From contig NZ_CP019606.1 in NCBI RefSeq assembly GCF_001997345.1, positions 124,001 to 188,000 of the forward strand: a stretch of 64,000 nucleotides of DNA, given 5' to 3'. Every line of letters starts with the position of its first letter. Positions within the stretch are counted from its first letter, which is position 1. The DNA is from Tessaracoccus aquimaris. GTDB lineage: Bacteria; Actinomycetota; Actinomycetes; Propionibacteriales; Propionibacteriaceae. Positions 56,527 through 64,000 of this stretch are shown one piece after another. Under the pieces are notes generated by a model that had not been told where the DNA came from, ran no database searches, and was given only the letters and a program-made list of their open reading frames with translations. The position numbers and the translations under genes were made by a program.

Positions 56527-57134
56527 GGGCCGTCGTCTTCCAAGCGGCCGCGCTGCTGCTGGGCTACCCGACCGAGGACCTGCTCGACAAGCTCGACCTG
56601 ATCGAGGAGGCCGTCGCCGAGGCGGGCACGGGGGAGCGGTTCGCGCCCACCCTCGCGCACCTGCGATCGATGCCGCTGATGGAACTGCAGTCGTGGCACG
56701 TGCAGGAGTTCGACCTGTCCCGCAGGCACGCGCTGCACCTGACGTACTGGACCGACGGCGACACCCGCCGCCGCGGCGAGGTGCTCGGCTCCATCAAGCA
56801 GACCTACCGCGACTCCGGCCTCGTGGTCGACCTTGACGGTGAGCTGCCCGACTATCTGCCGATGGTGCTCGAGTTCACAGCCACGGGTGCGCCAGAGCTC
56901 GGCATCGGCATCCTCAACGCCTACCGCGCCTCGCTCGAGCTGCTGCGGATCGGGCTCACGGAGGACAAGCTCCCGCACGCGGGCGTCGTCGAGGCCATCT
57001 GCGACGTGCTTGGCGGACCCTCGCCCAAGACCCGCGCCGAGGTGCGCGACCTGCTGACCACCCCTCCCACGGAGACCGTCGGTCTTGAGCCGACCTTCCT
57101 TCCCTACCCGCAACTGCAAGGGAGCCAACCGTGA
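56523..57134 (+). CDS. narJ: Nitrate reductase molybdenum cofactor assembly chaperone NarJ
   Basis: 203 residues. Cytosolic chaperone that holds apo-NarGH until the cofactor is inserted and then is not part of the final enzyme. Helical TorD/NarJ-like sequence: FQAAALLLGYPTEDLL at the start, LMELQSWHVQEFDLSRRHALHLTYWT in two adjoining segments, and RRGEVLGSIKQTYRDSG, ending with LPDYLPMVLEF. Overlaps narH and narI by 4 bases each, so expression is tightly coupled. Confidence 0.93.
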   Translation: MRAVVFQAAALLLGYPTEDLLDKLDLIEEAVAEAGTGERFAPTLAHLRSMPLMELQSWHVQEFDLSRRHALHLTYWTDGDTRRRGEVLGSIKQTYRDSGLVVDLDGELPDYLPMVLEFTATGAPELGIGILNAYRASLELLRIGLTEDKLPHAGVVEAICDVLGGPSPKTRAEVRDLLTTPPTETVGLEPTFLPYPQLQGSQP

Positions 57135-57892
57135 AGTTCCTGCTGTGGGGCGTGCTGCCCTATCTCACCTTCCTGGTCCTGATCGGCGGCCTGATCTGGC
57201 GGTACCGCTACGACCAGTTCGGCTGGACGACCCGCTCGTCGCAGCTCTACGAGTCGAAGCTGCTCAAGATCGGTTCGCCGCTGTTCCACTTCGCCCTGCT
57301 CGCGGTGCTGATGGGTCACCTCGTCGGCCTGCTGATCCCCAAGGCGTTCACCGACTGGATCGGCCTGAGCCAGCACATGTACCACCTGGGTGCCTTCTGG
57401 GGCGGTGGGCTGGCAGGCGTCGCCCTGATCGTCGGGCTCGCCATGCTGATCGTGCGGCGGCGCACCACGGGGGCCGTGTTCAAGGCGACCACCTGGAACG
57501 ACAAGATCATGTACCTGGTGCTCGCGACCGTCATCGGGCTCGGCATGTTCGCCACGCTCACCGGCGACAAGACGCCTACCGGTGCGGAGCACAACTACCG
57601 CGAGACCGTGTCGGTGTGGTTCCGTTCCCTGTTCACGTTCCAGCCCAACGTCGACGCGATGGCCGCGGCAACTTGGCAGTTCCAGACGCACATCGTGATC
57701 GCCATGCTGCTCTTCGCGATGATCCCGTTCACCCGCCTGGTGCACGCCTTCTCGGCACCCTTCCACTACCTCTTCCGCCCCTACATCGTCTATCGCTCCC
57801 GCGATGCCGTGTCTGCGCGCCGCTCATCCACGACGAAGGGTCGCGGCTGGGATCCGGTCGGCACCCGCGACAACCAGAAAGTTCGTAAGTGA
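57131..57892 (+). CDS. narI: Respiratory nitrate reductase gamma subunit NarI
   Basis: 253-residue membrane cytochrome b that oxidises quinol and passes electrons to NarH. Five membrane helices; likely heme ligands are histidines in FHFALLAVLMGHLVG near residue 55-66 and in QTHIVIAM and TRLVHAFSAP near 188-205. The C-terminus is a basic cytoplasmic tail. Overlaps narJ by 4 bases, and its stop overlaps the GTG at 57889, the probable start of narK1. Confidence 0.95.
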   Translation: MKFLLWGVLPYLTFLVLIGGLIWRYRYDQFGWTTRSSQLYESKLLKIGSPLFHFALLAVLMGHLVGLLIPKAFTDWIGLSQHMYHLGAFWGGGLAGVALIVGLAMLIVRRRTTGAVFKATTWNDKIMYLVLATVIGLGMFATLTGDKTPTGAEHNYRETVSVWFRSLFTFQPNVDAMAAATWQFQTHIVIAMLLFAMIPFTRLVHAFSAPFHYLFRPYIVYRSRDAVSARRSSTTKGRGWDPVGTRDNQKVRK

Positions 57893-59231
57893 GTAAGAAC
57901 CTCATCGAGGTCGGCCCCGTGCACGACACGGGCAAGGGGCCGGCCGGGTCCTCACCATGTCCACGATCGCGTTCACGCTGATGTTCGCGGTGTGGCTCAT
58001 GTTCGGCATCCTCGGCATCCCCATCCAGAAGGAACTGGGCCTCAGCGACCAGCAACTGTCCTGGATCTCGGCCCTCGCCGTCCTCAACGGCTCCATGTGG
58101 CGACTCCCGGCAGGCATCCTCGCCGACCGGCTCGGCGGCCGCACCATCACGCTGTTCCTGCTGTTCGCCACCGCGATCCCCGCCTACCTGGTGTCGTTCG
58201 CGAACAACTACGCGATGCTGCTGGTGCTGGCCTTCCTCGTCGGCTTCGCTGGCAACCTCTTCTCCGTCGGCACAGCATGGGACTCGGCCTGGTACTCCAA
58301 GGACCGCCAGGGCCTCGCGCTCGGCGTGTTCGGCGCGGGCAACGTCGGCGCCTCCGTCACCAAGTTCATCGGCCCGCCCCTGATCGCCGCCACCGCGGGG
58401 TCGACCTACATCCTTGGCATCCAGGGCGGCTGGCGGCTGATCCCGGTCATCTACGCGGTGCTGCTCGTCATCGTCGGCATCCTCACCTGGATCATCGTCC
58501 CCAAGCCGGACCGCGCCGCAGGGGCCTCCAAGCCGCTGTCGGAGATGCTCGCGCCGCTGAAGGACGTGCGCGTGTGGCGGTTCAGCCTCTACTACGTGGC
58601 CGTCTTCGGCGCCTACGTGGCGCTGTCGGCCTGGCTGCCGAAGTACTACGTCGACAACTTCGGCGTCTCGCTGACCGTCGCGGGCCTTTTGACGGCGACC
58701 TTCATCTTCCCCGCCTCGCTGCTGCGGCCCGTCGGCGGCTGGCTCAGCGACAGGTTCGGCGCCCGCAAGGTGATGTACTTCACCTTCGCGCTGATGCTGC
58801 TCTCCAGCGGCATCCTGATGATGCCCAACGGCTTCATCACCGTCGTCCACCCCGACGGCGGCCAGAGCCAGCACCTGCACTACCAGATCTCGCTGCTGTG
58901 GTTCGTGGTCCTGGTGTTCATCCTCGGCTGCGCCATGGGCTTCGGTAAGGCCGCGGTCTTCAAGCACATCCCCGAGTACTTCCCCGACAACGTCGGCTCC
59001 GTCGGCGGACTCGTCGGCATGCTCGGCGGACTTGGAGGATTCGTCCTCCCTCCGCTGTTCGCCGCGACCAAGACCTGGTCCGGTTTCCCGAGCAGCACGT
59101 TCTTCTGCATCTTCATCCTGGTGGCGATCTGCGCCGTCTGGATGCACGTCACCATCGTCCGCATGCTGCACGACAAGTCGCCTGAGCTCGCCGGCACCAT
59201 CGACCGACCCCTAGAGGAGGCTCGCTCGTGA
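57889..59231 (+). CDS. narK: Nitrate/nitrite transporter NarK (first copy), probable frameshift near start
   Basis: MFS transporter, about 12 helices. The conserved part starts at 57957 with STIAFTLMFAVWLMFGILG, a sequence that in NarK relatives is preceded by a short N-terminal arm. A GTG at 57889 overlapping the narI stop opens SKNLIEVGPVHDTGKGPAG. One G lost from the run at 57946-57948 would join it as AGVLTMSTIAF. If no error exists, translation starts at the ATG at 57957. Family signatures include GFAGNLFSVG, FGAGNVGASVTKFIGPP and FKHIPEYFPDNVGSVGG. Of the type I (nitrate/proton symport) look. Confidence 0.88.
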
Positions 59232-60618
59232 GCACCACCACCCCCGAGACCAAGGGAGACTGGCTCGTCTCCTGGGACACCGAAGACGAGTCCAAGTGGG
59301 ACAAGAAGCTCGCCTGGAACACGCTGACCGTGACCACCGTGTCGCTGACGCTGTGCTTCGTCGCATGGTTCCTGCCGAGCGCCATCGTCCCCAAGCTGAA
59401 CGCGCTCGGCTACAACTTCACCAAGGACCAACTGTTCCTGATGACGTCGATGCCAGGCCTCTCCGGCGGCCTGCTGAGGCTCGTCTGGATGGTCCTTCCG
59501 CCCAAGATCGGCACCCGCAAGATGGTCGCGCTGACCACGCTGCTGCTGCTCCTGCCGATGCTCGGCTGGGGCTTCGAGGTGACCAACCCGCACGTGCCGT
59601 ACTGGCGCCTGCTTGCGCTCGCCTTCCTGGCGGGCATCGGCGGCGGGGCGTTCTCCGGCTTCATGCCGTCGACCTCCTACTTCTTCCCCAAGTCGAAGCA
59701 GGGCACCGCGCTCGGCATCCAGGCGGGCATCGGCAACTTCGGCGTCTCGCTGGTCCAGTTGCTGACCCCGTGGCTGATCGGCTTCGGCATGTTCGGCTTC
59801 CTCGGCTCCCAGACGCTGACGGTGCCGAGCAAGCAGCCCGTCGAGGTCTGGTACCAGAACGCGGCGCTGATCTACGTGCCGATCATCATCGTGGTTGCCG
59901 TCTGGTCCTACGTGGTGCTGCGCTCGGTGCCCATCAAGGCCAGCATCAAGCAGCAGTTCGACATCTTCAAGAACCAGGACACCTGGTGGATGACCCTGCT
60001 CTACATCATGACCTTCGGCACCTTCTCCGGCCTGTCCGCCCAGTTCGCGCTGCTGATGATCAACCTGTACGGCGCGGGCAACTCCGCCATCGTGGAGGGA
60101 ACGGGTGCGGGGGCGAAGCTGCTCATCGAGGGCTATGAGCTGCCGGACCCGGTCAAGTTCGTGTTCCTCGGCCCGCTGATCTCCGCGGGCGCCCGGGTGC
60201 TGTTCTCGCCCCTGACCGACCGGATGGGCGGCGCCATCTGGACGCTGATCTCCGGCATCGGCATCTTCGCGTCGATCCTCATCACGATCCCGTCGCTGAC
60301 GCCCGATACGTCGAGCGCCGAGTCGCTGCAGGGCGGGTTCAACCTGTTCCTCGGGGCATGCTGGCGATCTTCCTGTTCACCGGCATCGGCAACGCATCCA
60401 CGTTCAAGCAGATGCCGATGATCTTCGAGAAGCGCCAGGCCGGCGGCGTGATCGGCTGGACCGCGGCGATCGCCGCCTTCGGCCCGTTCCTGTTCGGCGT
60501 CGGGCTGACGCTGATGAGTGCCACGACGTTCTACATCATCGGCGCGGTGTGGGCCGTGATGTGCATCGCCATCACCTGGTGGAGGTACGCCCGCAAGGGC
60601 GCCCCGAAGCCGAGCTGA
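59228..60618 (+). CDS. narK: Nitrate/nitrite transporter NarK (second copy), frameshifted
   Basis: About 463 residues after restoration. MFS protein with longer N-terminus (DWLVSWDTEDESKWDKKLAW) than the first copy, as in NarK2-type nitrate/nitrite exchangers, and motifs GIGGGAFSGFMPSTSYFFPKSKQG near 140 (shown as adjoining parts) and QAGIGNFGVSLVQLL near 165. The frame ends at 60421 in a nonsense tail. One G lost in GGGG at 60353-60356 explains it: restoring it gives FLGGMLAIFLFTGIGNAS. The GTG at 59228 overlaps the first copy's stop by 4 bases. Together the pair may import nitrate and export nitrite. Confidence 0.9.
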
Positions 60619-60631
60619 CCAGTCGCTGAAC

Positions 60632-60692
60632 GGACGGGCCGACCGCCTGGGGCGTGAACTTCGCGCCTCCGGAGCATAAGGTTGGCCCGTCC
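60632..60692 (+). promoter_or_regulatory. Structured RNA candidate between nar and moaE genes
   Basis: A 13-bp long-range stem, GGACGGGCCGACC (60632-60644) with GGTTGGCCCGTCC (60680-60692, one G-U pair), encloses an inner hairpin of about 9 bp around 60649-60669. It lies after the narK stop (60618) and ends 22 bases before the moaE GTG, which has its own GAGGAGG site. It may terminate the nar transcript or act as a leader that senses a ligand. No U tract follows. Confidence 0.5.
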
Positions 60693-60713
60693 CTGCATGT
60701 GAGGAGGAATGCC

Positions 60714-61139
60714 GTGACGGCGAGGATCGCGGTGGCAGATGTCACCACCGAGGACGTCGACTGCGAGGCGCTGCTCGCCTCCGTCGGTGACGACCGGGCG
60801 GGCGCCGTCGTGACGTTCGCAGGCGTGGTGCGCGACCACGACCACGGCAAGTCCGTCACCGGCATCGAATACGTCGGGCATCCGTCCGCGGCCGACGTGA
60901 TGCGCGAGGTCGCGGAGGAGTTCGCGCAGCGCGAGGGCGTCCACGCGATCGCGGCCCAGCACAGGGTCGGGATGCTCGGGATCGGCGGGGTGGCGCTGTA
61001 CGTCGCCGTCGCGGCGTCGCACCGCAGGCAGGCCTTCGAGTGCGCCTCCGACCTGGTCGACACCGTCAAGGAGCGGCTGCCGATCTGGAAGAAGCAGTAC
61101 CTGAGCGACGGCTCGCACGAGTGGTCGCAATGCCCCTGA
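60714..61139 (+). CDS. moaE: Molybdopterin synthase catalytic subunit MoaE
   Basis: 141 residues. With MoaD thiocarboxylate it inserts dithiolene sulfurs into cPMP. Signatures: GAVVTFAGVVRDHDHGKSV near 32, IEYVGHPSAAD, HRVGMLGIGGVALYVAVAA-type core near 85, and LPIWKKQYLSDGSHEW near 122, with the catalytic lysines. The GTG at 60714 follows GAGGAGG by 6 bases. The stop overlaps the start of the MoeB-like gene by 10 bases. Confidence 0.93.
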   Translation: MTARIAVADVTTEDVDCEALLASVGDDRAGAVVTFAGVVRDHDHGKSVTGIEYVGHPSAADVMREVAEEFAQREGVHAIAAQHRVGMLGIGGVALYVAVAASHRRQAFECASDLVDTVKERLPIWKKQYLSDGSHEWSQCP

Positions 61140-61864
61140 CCGAAGAGCAGCGCGAGCGCTACATCCGCAACATCGACATCGTCGGGATGGGCGTGGCCGG
61201 GCAGGAACGGCTGCTCGCGTCGTCGGTGCTGGTGATCGGGGCGGGAGGGCTCGGCTCGGCGGCGCTGCCGTACCTGGCCGCCGCCGGGGTCGGCCGGATC
61301 GCGCTCGTCGACGGGGACCACGTCGAGTTGAAGAACATGCAGCGCCAGGTGCTGCACACCGAACTGGGCCGCAACAAGGCCGAATCGGGGGCCGAGCGGC
61401 TCCGCGCGCTGAACCCCGATGTTACCGTCGAGGTGATCCCCGAGTACCTGACAGCAGAGCGCGCCAGGGAGCTGTTCGCCGGCTACGACCTGGTGCTCGA
61501 CTGCACAGACACGTTCGGCGCGAAGTTCATGCTCTCCGACGCCGCGGAGGCGGTCGGCGCCCGGCTGATCTGGGCGTCCGCCGTCGGGATGCAGGGGCAG
61601 TGCTCCGTGTTCGGCGTCCCGGACGCGCACGGCGACCAGCTGTACCTGCGCGACCTGATCCCGGTCGAACCGGCCGACGGCGACTACCCGAAGGCCACCG
61701 ACATCGGGGTGCTCGGCGCGATGGTCGGCCAGGTCGGCGCGATGCAGGCCACAGAGGCCATCAAACTGCTGGCGGGCATCGGGCGACCGCTGGTCGGCCG
61801 GGTCGCGCTGCTGGACGCCGCCGCTGGCCGCTGGGCAGAACTGCCACTGAGGAGGGCACGATGA
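61130..61864 (+). CDS. moeB: MoeB-like molybdopterin-synthase adenylyltransferase
   Basis: 244 residues of the ThiF/MoeB family; activates the C-terminal glycine of MoaD with ATP. Nucleotide-binding GAGGLGSAALPYLAAAGVG near 37-55, IALVDGDHVELKNMQRQ, and the DCTDTFGAKFMLSDA region near 124. E. coli MoeB has two CxxC zinc pairs; none is visible here, which is unusual but known in some homologues. The ATG at 61130 lies inside the end of moaE. Its stop overlaps the moeA ATG (ATGA), so moaE-moeB-moeA are one unit. Confidence 0.88.
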   Translation: MPLTEEQRERYIRNIDIVGMGVAGQERLLASSVLVIGAGGLGSAALPYLAAAGVGRIALVDGDHVELKNMQRQVLHTELGRNKAESGAERLRALNPDVTVEVIPEYLTAERARELFAGYDLVLDCTDTFGAKFMLSDAAEAVGARLIWASAVGMQGQCSVFGVPDAHGDQLYLRDLIPVEPADGDYPKATDIGVLGAMVGQVGAMQATEAIKLLAGIGRPLVGRVALLDAAAGRWAELPLRRAR

Positions 61865-63063
61865 GGAGCGTCGAGGACCACCTGTCGGCCGTGCTGGCGC
61901 TGGGGGAGCGCCTCGACGCCGAGCAGGCGCCAGTCGGCTCCGGCTACGGGCGGACCCTTGCGGCCGACGTCGCCGCGGTCGTCGCGGTGCCCCCGTTCGA
62001 CAACTCGGCCATGGACGGCTTCGCCGTTCGCGCGGCCGACCTCGAGCCAGGCGCGCGGCTGATGGTCGTCGGGGACATCCCCGCGGGCGCCACCTCGGTC
62101 CCCTGGGTCGGGCCGGGCGAGGCCGCCAGGATCATGACGGGCGCCCCGATGCCGACCGGCGCCGACACCGTCGTTCCCGTCGAACTGACCGACCAACCCT
62201 CGGGCGCCGCGGACCTGCCCGCCACGGTCGAGGTGCGTGAGGTCGTTACGGAGGGCCGGCACGTGCGCGGCCGCGGCGAGGACGTGGCCGTCGGGGACGT
62301 CGTGCTTCCCGCGGGTCTGCGGTGGAGCCCCGCGGCGGCATCGTCGGCCGCCTCGCTCGGGCACGGCACCGTGCCACTGGTGCGCAGGCCACGGGTCGCG
62401 GTGCTCGCCACCGGGTCGGAACTCGTCGCCGCGGGTCAGCCTCTCGGCTTCGGCCAGATCCCCGACTCGAACTCGATCCTGCTCGCCGGGCTGTGCGAGG
62501 GGTGGGGCGCAGAGGTCGCAATGGTGGAGTCGGTCTCCGACGACCCGGCACACTTCCGCGCGGCGCTCGCGCGAGCCATCGACGCCGACCTGGTGCTGAC
62601 CAGCGGGGGAGTCTCCGTCGGAGCCTTCGAGGTGGTCCGCCAGGTCGTCGAGGGAGACATCTCGTTCGACAAGGTCGCCATGCAGCCGGGCAAGCCGCAG
62701 GCCAGCGGGCTGCTCGCCTGGCCCGACGGTCGCCGCGTCCCGATGCTGGGGCTGCCCGGCAACCCCGTCAGCGTGTTCGTGTCCGCCTGGGTCTACGCGC
62801 GGCCGCTGCTCGCAAAGCTGGGCGGGTGGAGCGACGCATGGCCGTCGTCACTGCTCCCGGCGACGGTCGGCTGGAGCGGGCCGGAGGGTCGCCGCCAGTT
62901 CGTGCCGGTCAAGATCTCGGAGGAGGGGGTGACCCCCGTGCACCGGTTGGGCTCGGGGTCGCACCTGGTCGCCTCGCTTGCCCTGGCCGACGGGCTCGCG
63001 GTCGTGCCAGAGGACGTCACCACGGTCGCCGCGGGCGAGACCGTCACCGTCCACGCCTTGTAA
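61861..63063 (+). CDS. moeA: Molybdopterin molybdotransferase MoeA
   Basis: 400 residues. Inserts molybdate into adenylylated molybdopterin. Visible family features: FDNSAMDGFAVRAADL near 41, GEAARIMTGAPMPTGAD near 82, RGEDVAVGDVVLPAG near 137, VAVLATGSELV near 179, TSGGVSVGAFEV near 243, KPQASGLLAW near 278 and LGLPGNPVSVFVSAWVYA near 297. The start overlaps moeB by 4 bases. No separate mog/moaB gene is seen in the window. Confidence 0.95.
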   Translation: MRSVEDHLSAVLALGERLDAEQAPVGSGYGRTLAADVAAVVAVPPFDNSAMDGFAVRAADLEPGARLMVVGDIPAGATSVPWVGPGEAARIMTGAPMPTGADTVVPVELTDQPSGAADLPATVEVREVVTEGRHVRGRGEDVAVGDVVLPAGLRWSPAAASSAASLGHGTVPLVRRPRVAVLATGSELVAAGQPLGFGQIPDSNSILLAGLCEGWGAEVAMVESVSDDPAHFRAALARAIDADLVLTSGGVSVGAFEVVRQVVEGDISFDKVAMQPGKPQASGLLAWPDGRRVPMLGLPGNPVSVFVSAWVYARPLLAKLGGWSDAWPSSLLPATVGWSGPEGRRQFVPVKISEEGVTPVHRLGSGSHLVASLALADGLAVVPEDVTTVAAGETVTVHAL

Positions 63064-63073
63064 TCTCTGCCCC

Positions 63074-63544
63074 ATGACCCGCTTCACGCACCTCGACGAC
63101 GCAGGCAACGCCCGGATGGTCGACGTCACCGCCAAGACCCCCACCGTCCGCTCCGCCTCCGCGGTCGCGTCGGTCCGCTGCAGCGCTGAGGTCGTGCAGG
63201 CTCTGCGCGACGGGACGGTGCCGAAGGGCGACGTGCTCGCGGTCGCCCGGGTCGCCGGGATCGCCGCGGCGAAGAAGGTCCCCGACCTGCTGCCGCTGGC
63301 ACACGTGATCGGCGTCCACGGCGTCGTCGTCGACCTCGAGATCGTCGACGAGGGCATCGACATCTCGGCCACGGTCCGCACGGCGGATCGCACAGGCGTC
63401 GAGATGGAGGCCCTGACGGCGGTGACGGTCGCCGCACTGGCGGTGGTCGACATGATCAAGGGCGTCGACAAGTTGAGCGAGATCGTCGGGGCAAAGGTGG
63501 TCGCCAAGTCCGGCGGTAGGTCCGGGGACTGGTCGCGGGAGTAG
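63074..63544 (+). CDS. moaC: Cyclic pyranopterin monophosphate synthase MoaC
   Basis: 156 residues. Converts the MoaA product to cPMP. Starts FTHLDDAGNARMVDVTAK; contains KKVPDLLPLAHVIGVHG near 75, EMEALTAVTVAALAVVDMIKGVD near 115 (the active-site histidine and lysines of the family), and ends KSGGRSGDW. I chose the ATG at 63074, 10 bases after moeA. This completes the cofactor set moaA, C, D, E, moeA, moeB and mobA, split around the nar genes. Confidence 0.94.
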   Translation: MTRFTHLDDAGNARMVDVTAKTPTVRSASAVASVRCSAEVVQALRDGTVPKGDVLAVARVAGIAAAKKVPDLLPLAHVIGVHGVVVDLEIVDEGIDISATVRTADRTGVEMEALTAVTVAALAVVDMIKGVDKLSEIVGAKVVAKSGGRSGDWSRE

Positions 63545-63579
63545 ATGCACTGACCGGACACTTTAGTCGTGACGGATAC

Positions 63580-64000
63580 TCAAGATCGATAACGTGCCGC
63601 CAGTGCTTCGGCACGCCCATACAACGCATCGCGGACTGACCCTGGCGCTAGAACTTCGGCGTCCGTATCGAGTCGCCACACCGCCCACACCGCGTGGCGC
63701 AGGTCTTCGAAGGTCACGTCGAGGCGGATCCAGTCATCCGGTTCCGGGTCCTCGGCCCGCACAGCTCTTGCATTCTCCAGCAGGTCCTCACGCCGAGACG
63801 TCTTGATGCGGACGACGACGCGGATGTGGTTCTCGGAAAGGAACTGTGCAGTGCGCTCGGCCCAGATGCGGTCGAGATCGGCTTGGACTGGGCGTTGCGC
63901 CGGTTCGGGGAGTGCTTTGGCGTTGAGCATCCGAGACAGACGGTAAGTACGATCGTCTCCGGACTTCGTCGCCAGCAGATAGGTGCGCCCGCGGACGGTG
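63580..64000 (-). CDS. WYL-domain transcriptional regulator, truncated by window end
   Basis: C-terminal part only; the frame stays open to base 64000 on the minus strand, so the start and the HTH are outside. Visible sequence is a WYL-type sensor domain: RGRTYLLATKSGDDRTYRLSR upstream of the first ATG (63930), then LNAKALPEPAQRP and a WCX-like C-terminal domain (IKTSRREDLLENARAV, DVTFEDLRHAVWAVWRLD). WYL proteins bind ligands such as nucleic acids or nucleotides and control defence, DNA repair or metabolism genes. What it regulates is unknown. It converges with moaC. Confidence 0.8.
   Translation of the reverse strand, partial: TVRGRTYLLATKSGDDRTYRLSRMLNAKALPEPAQRPVQADLDRIWAERTAQFLSENHIRVVVRIKTSRREDLLENARAVRAEDPEPDDWIRLDVTFEDLRHAVWAVWRLDTDAEVLAPGSVRDALYGRAEALAARYRS

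Noticed and set aside
60632..60692. Calling this a proven Moco riboswitch
   Set aside because: The known consensus is not clearly present by eye; kept only as a structure candidate.

Overview
This 64 kb window is high-GC bacterial chromosome with strong G/C third-position codon bias. GTG starts are frequent, 4-nt gene overlaps are common, and a maltose transporter lies beside a LacI regulator with no dedicated ATPase gene. This points to an actinobacterium. A Propionibacteriaceae relative such as Tessaracoccus is my inference from gene content and is not proven by the sequence. No tRNA, rRNA, CRISPR array or transposase was seen.

Layout. 1-10.3 kb: 3' part of purL, an intergenic repeat cluster, a ThuA-like/oxidoreductase pair, a HEPN/nucleotidyltransferase pair, a membrane protein, a DinB-like protein, an exopolysaccharide-initiating glycosylphosphotransferase, an M20 dipeptidase and a GH76-like hydrolase. 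10.3-15.2 kb: NUDIX hydrolase, aspartate ammonia-lyase and two tandem lipoprotein M28 peptidases. 15.2-22.4 kb: ptsH (HPr) and a maltose/maltodextrin locus. The latter holds an alpha-glucosidase and a LacI regulator, divergent from malE-malF-malG, with CTTGCAG-type operators between them. 22.5-48.4 kb: a large exopolysaccharide/surface-glycopolymer locus. It contains a tandem cytidylyltransferase-fold protein, two GT4 glycosyltransferases, an Idh/MocA dehydrogenase, an unrecognised protein, a CDP-alcohol phosphotransferase, a lipoprotein, a flippase, two giant secreted LamG/PKD proteins, a Wzz-Wzy fusion, a secreted beta-helix protein, a separate Wzz, and two secreted metallophosphoesterases that share a near-identical 900-bp module of foreign codon usage. 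48.5-63.5 kb: a candidate Fe-S winged-helix regulator, molybdenum cofactor genes (moaA, moaD, mobA, moaE, moeB-like, moeA, moaC) and the respiratory nitrate reductase operon narGHJI with two NarK transporters. The window ends in a WYL-domain regulator.

How it fits together. The mal genes import and hydrolyse alpha-glucosides. The nar and moa/moe genes form one functional block, because NarG needs bis-MGD cofactor. The 22.5-48 kb locus looks like a Wzy-type polymer pathway in which an activated polyol phosphate may be made and transferred.

Data quality. Nine plus-strand genes carry an apparent one-base loss, usually in a G run, that breaks an otherwise intact reading frame: purL, the first M28 peptidase, malF, the first LamG/PKD gene, moaA, mobA, narG, narK1 and narK2. 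The uniform pattern suggests sequence error rather than nine pseudogenes, so I annotate them as full-length genes with a frameshift note.
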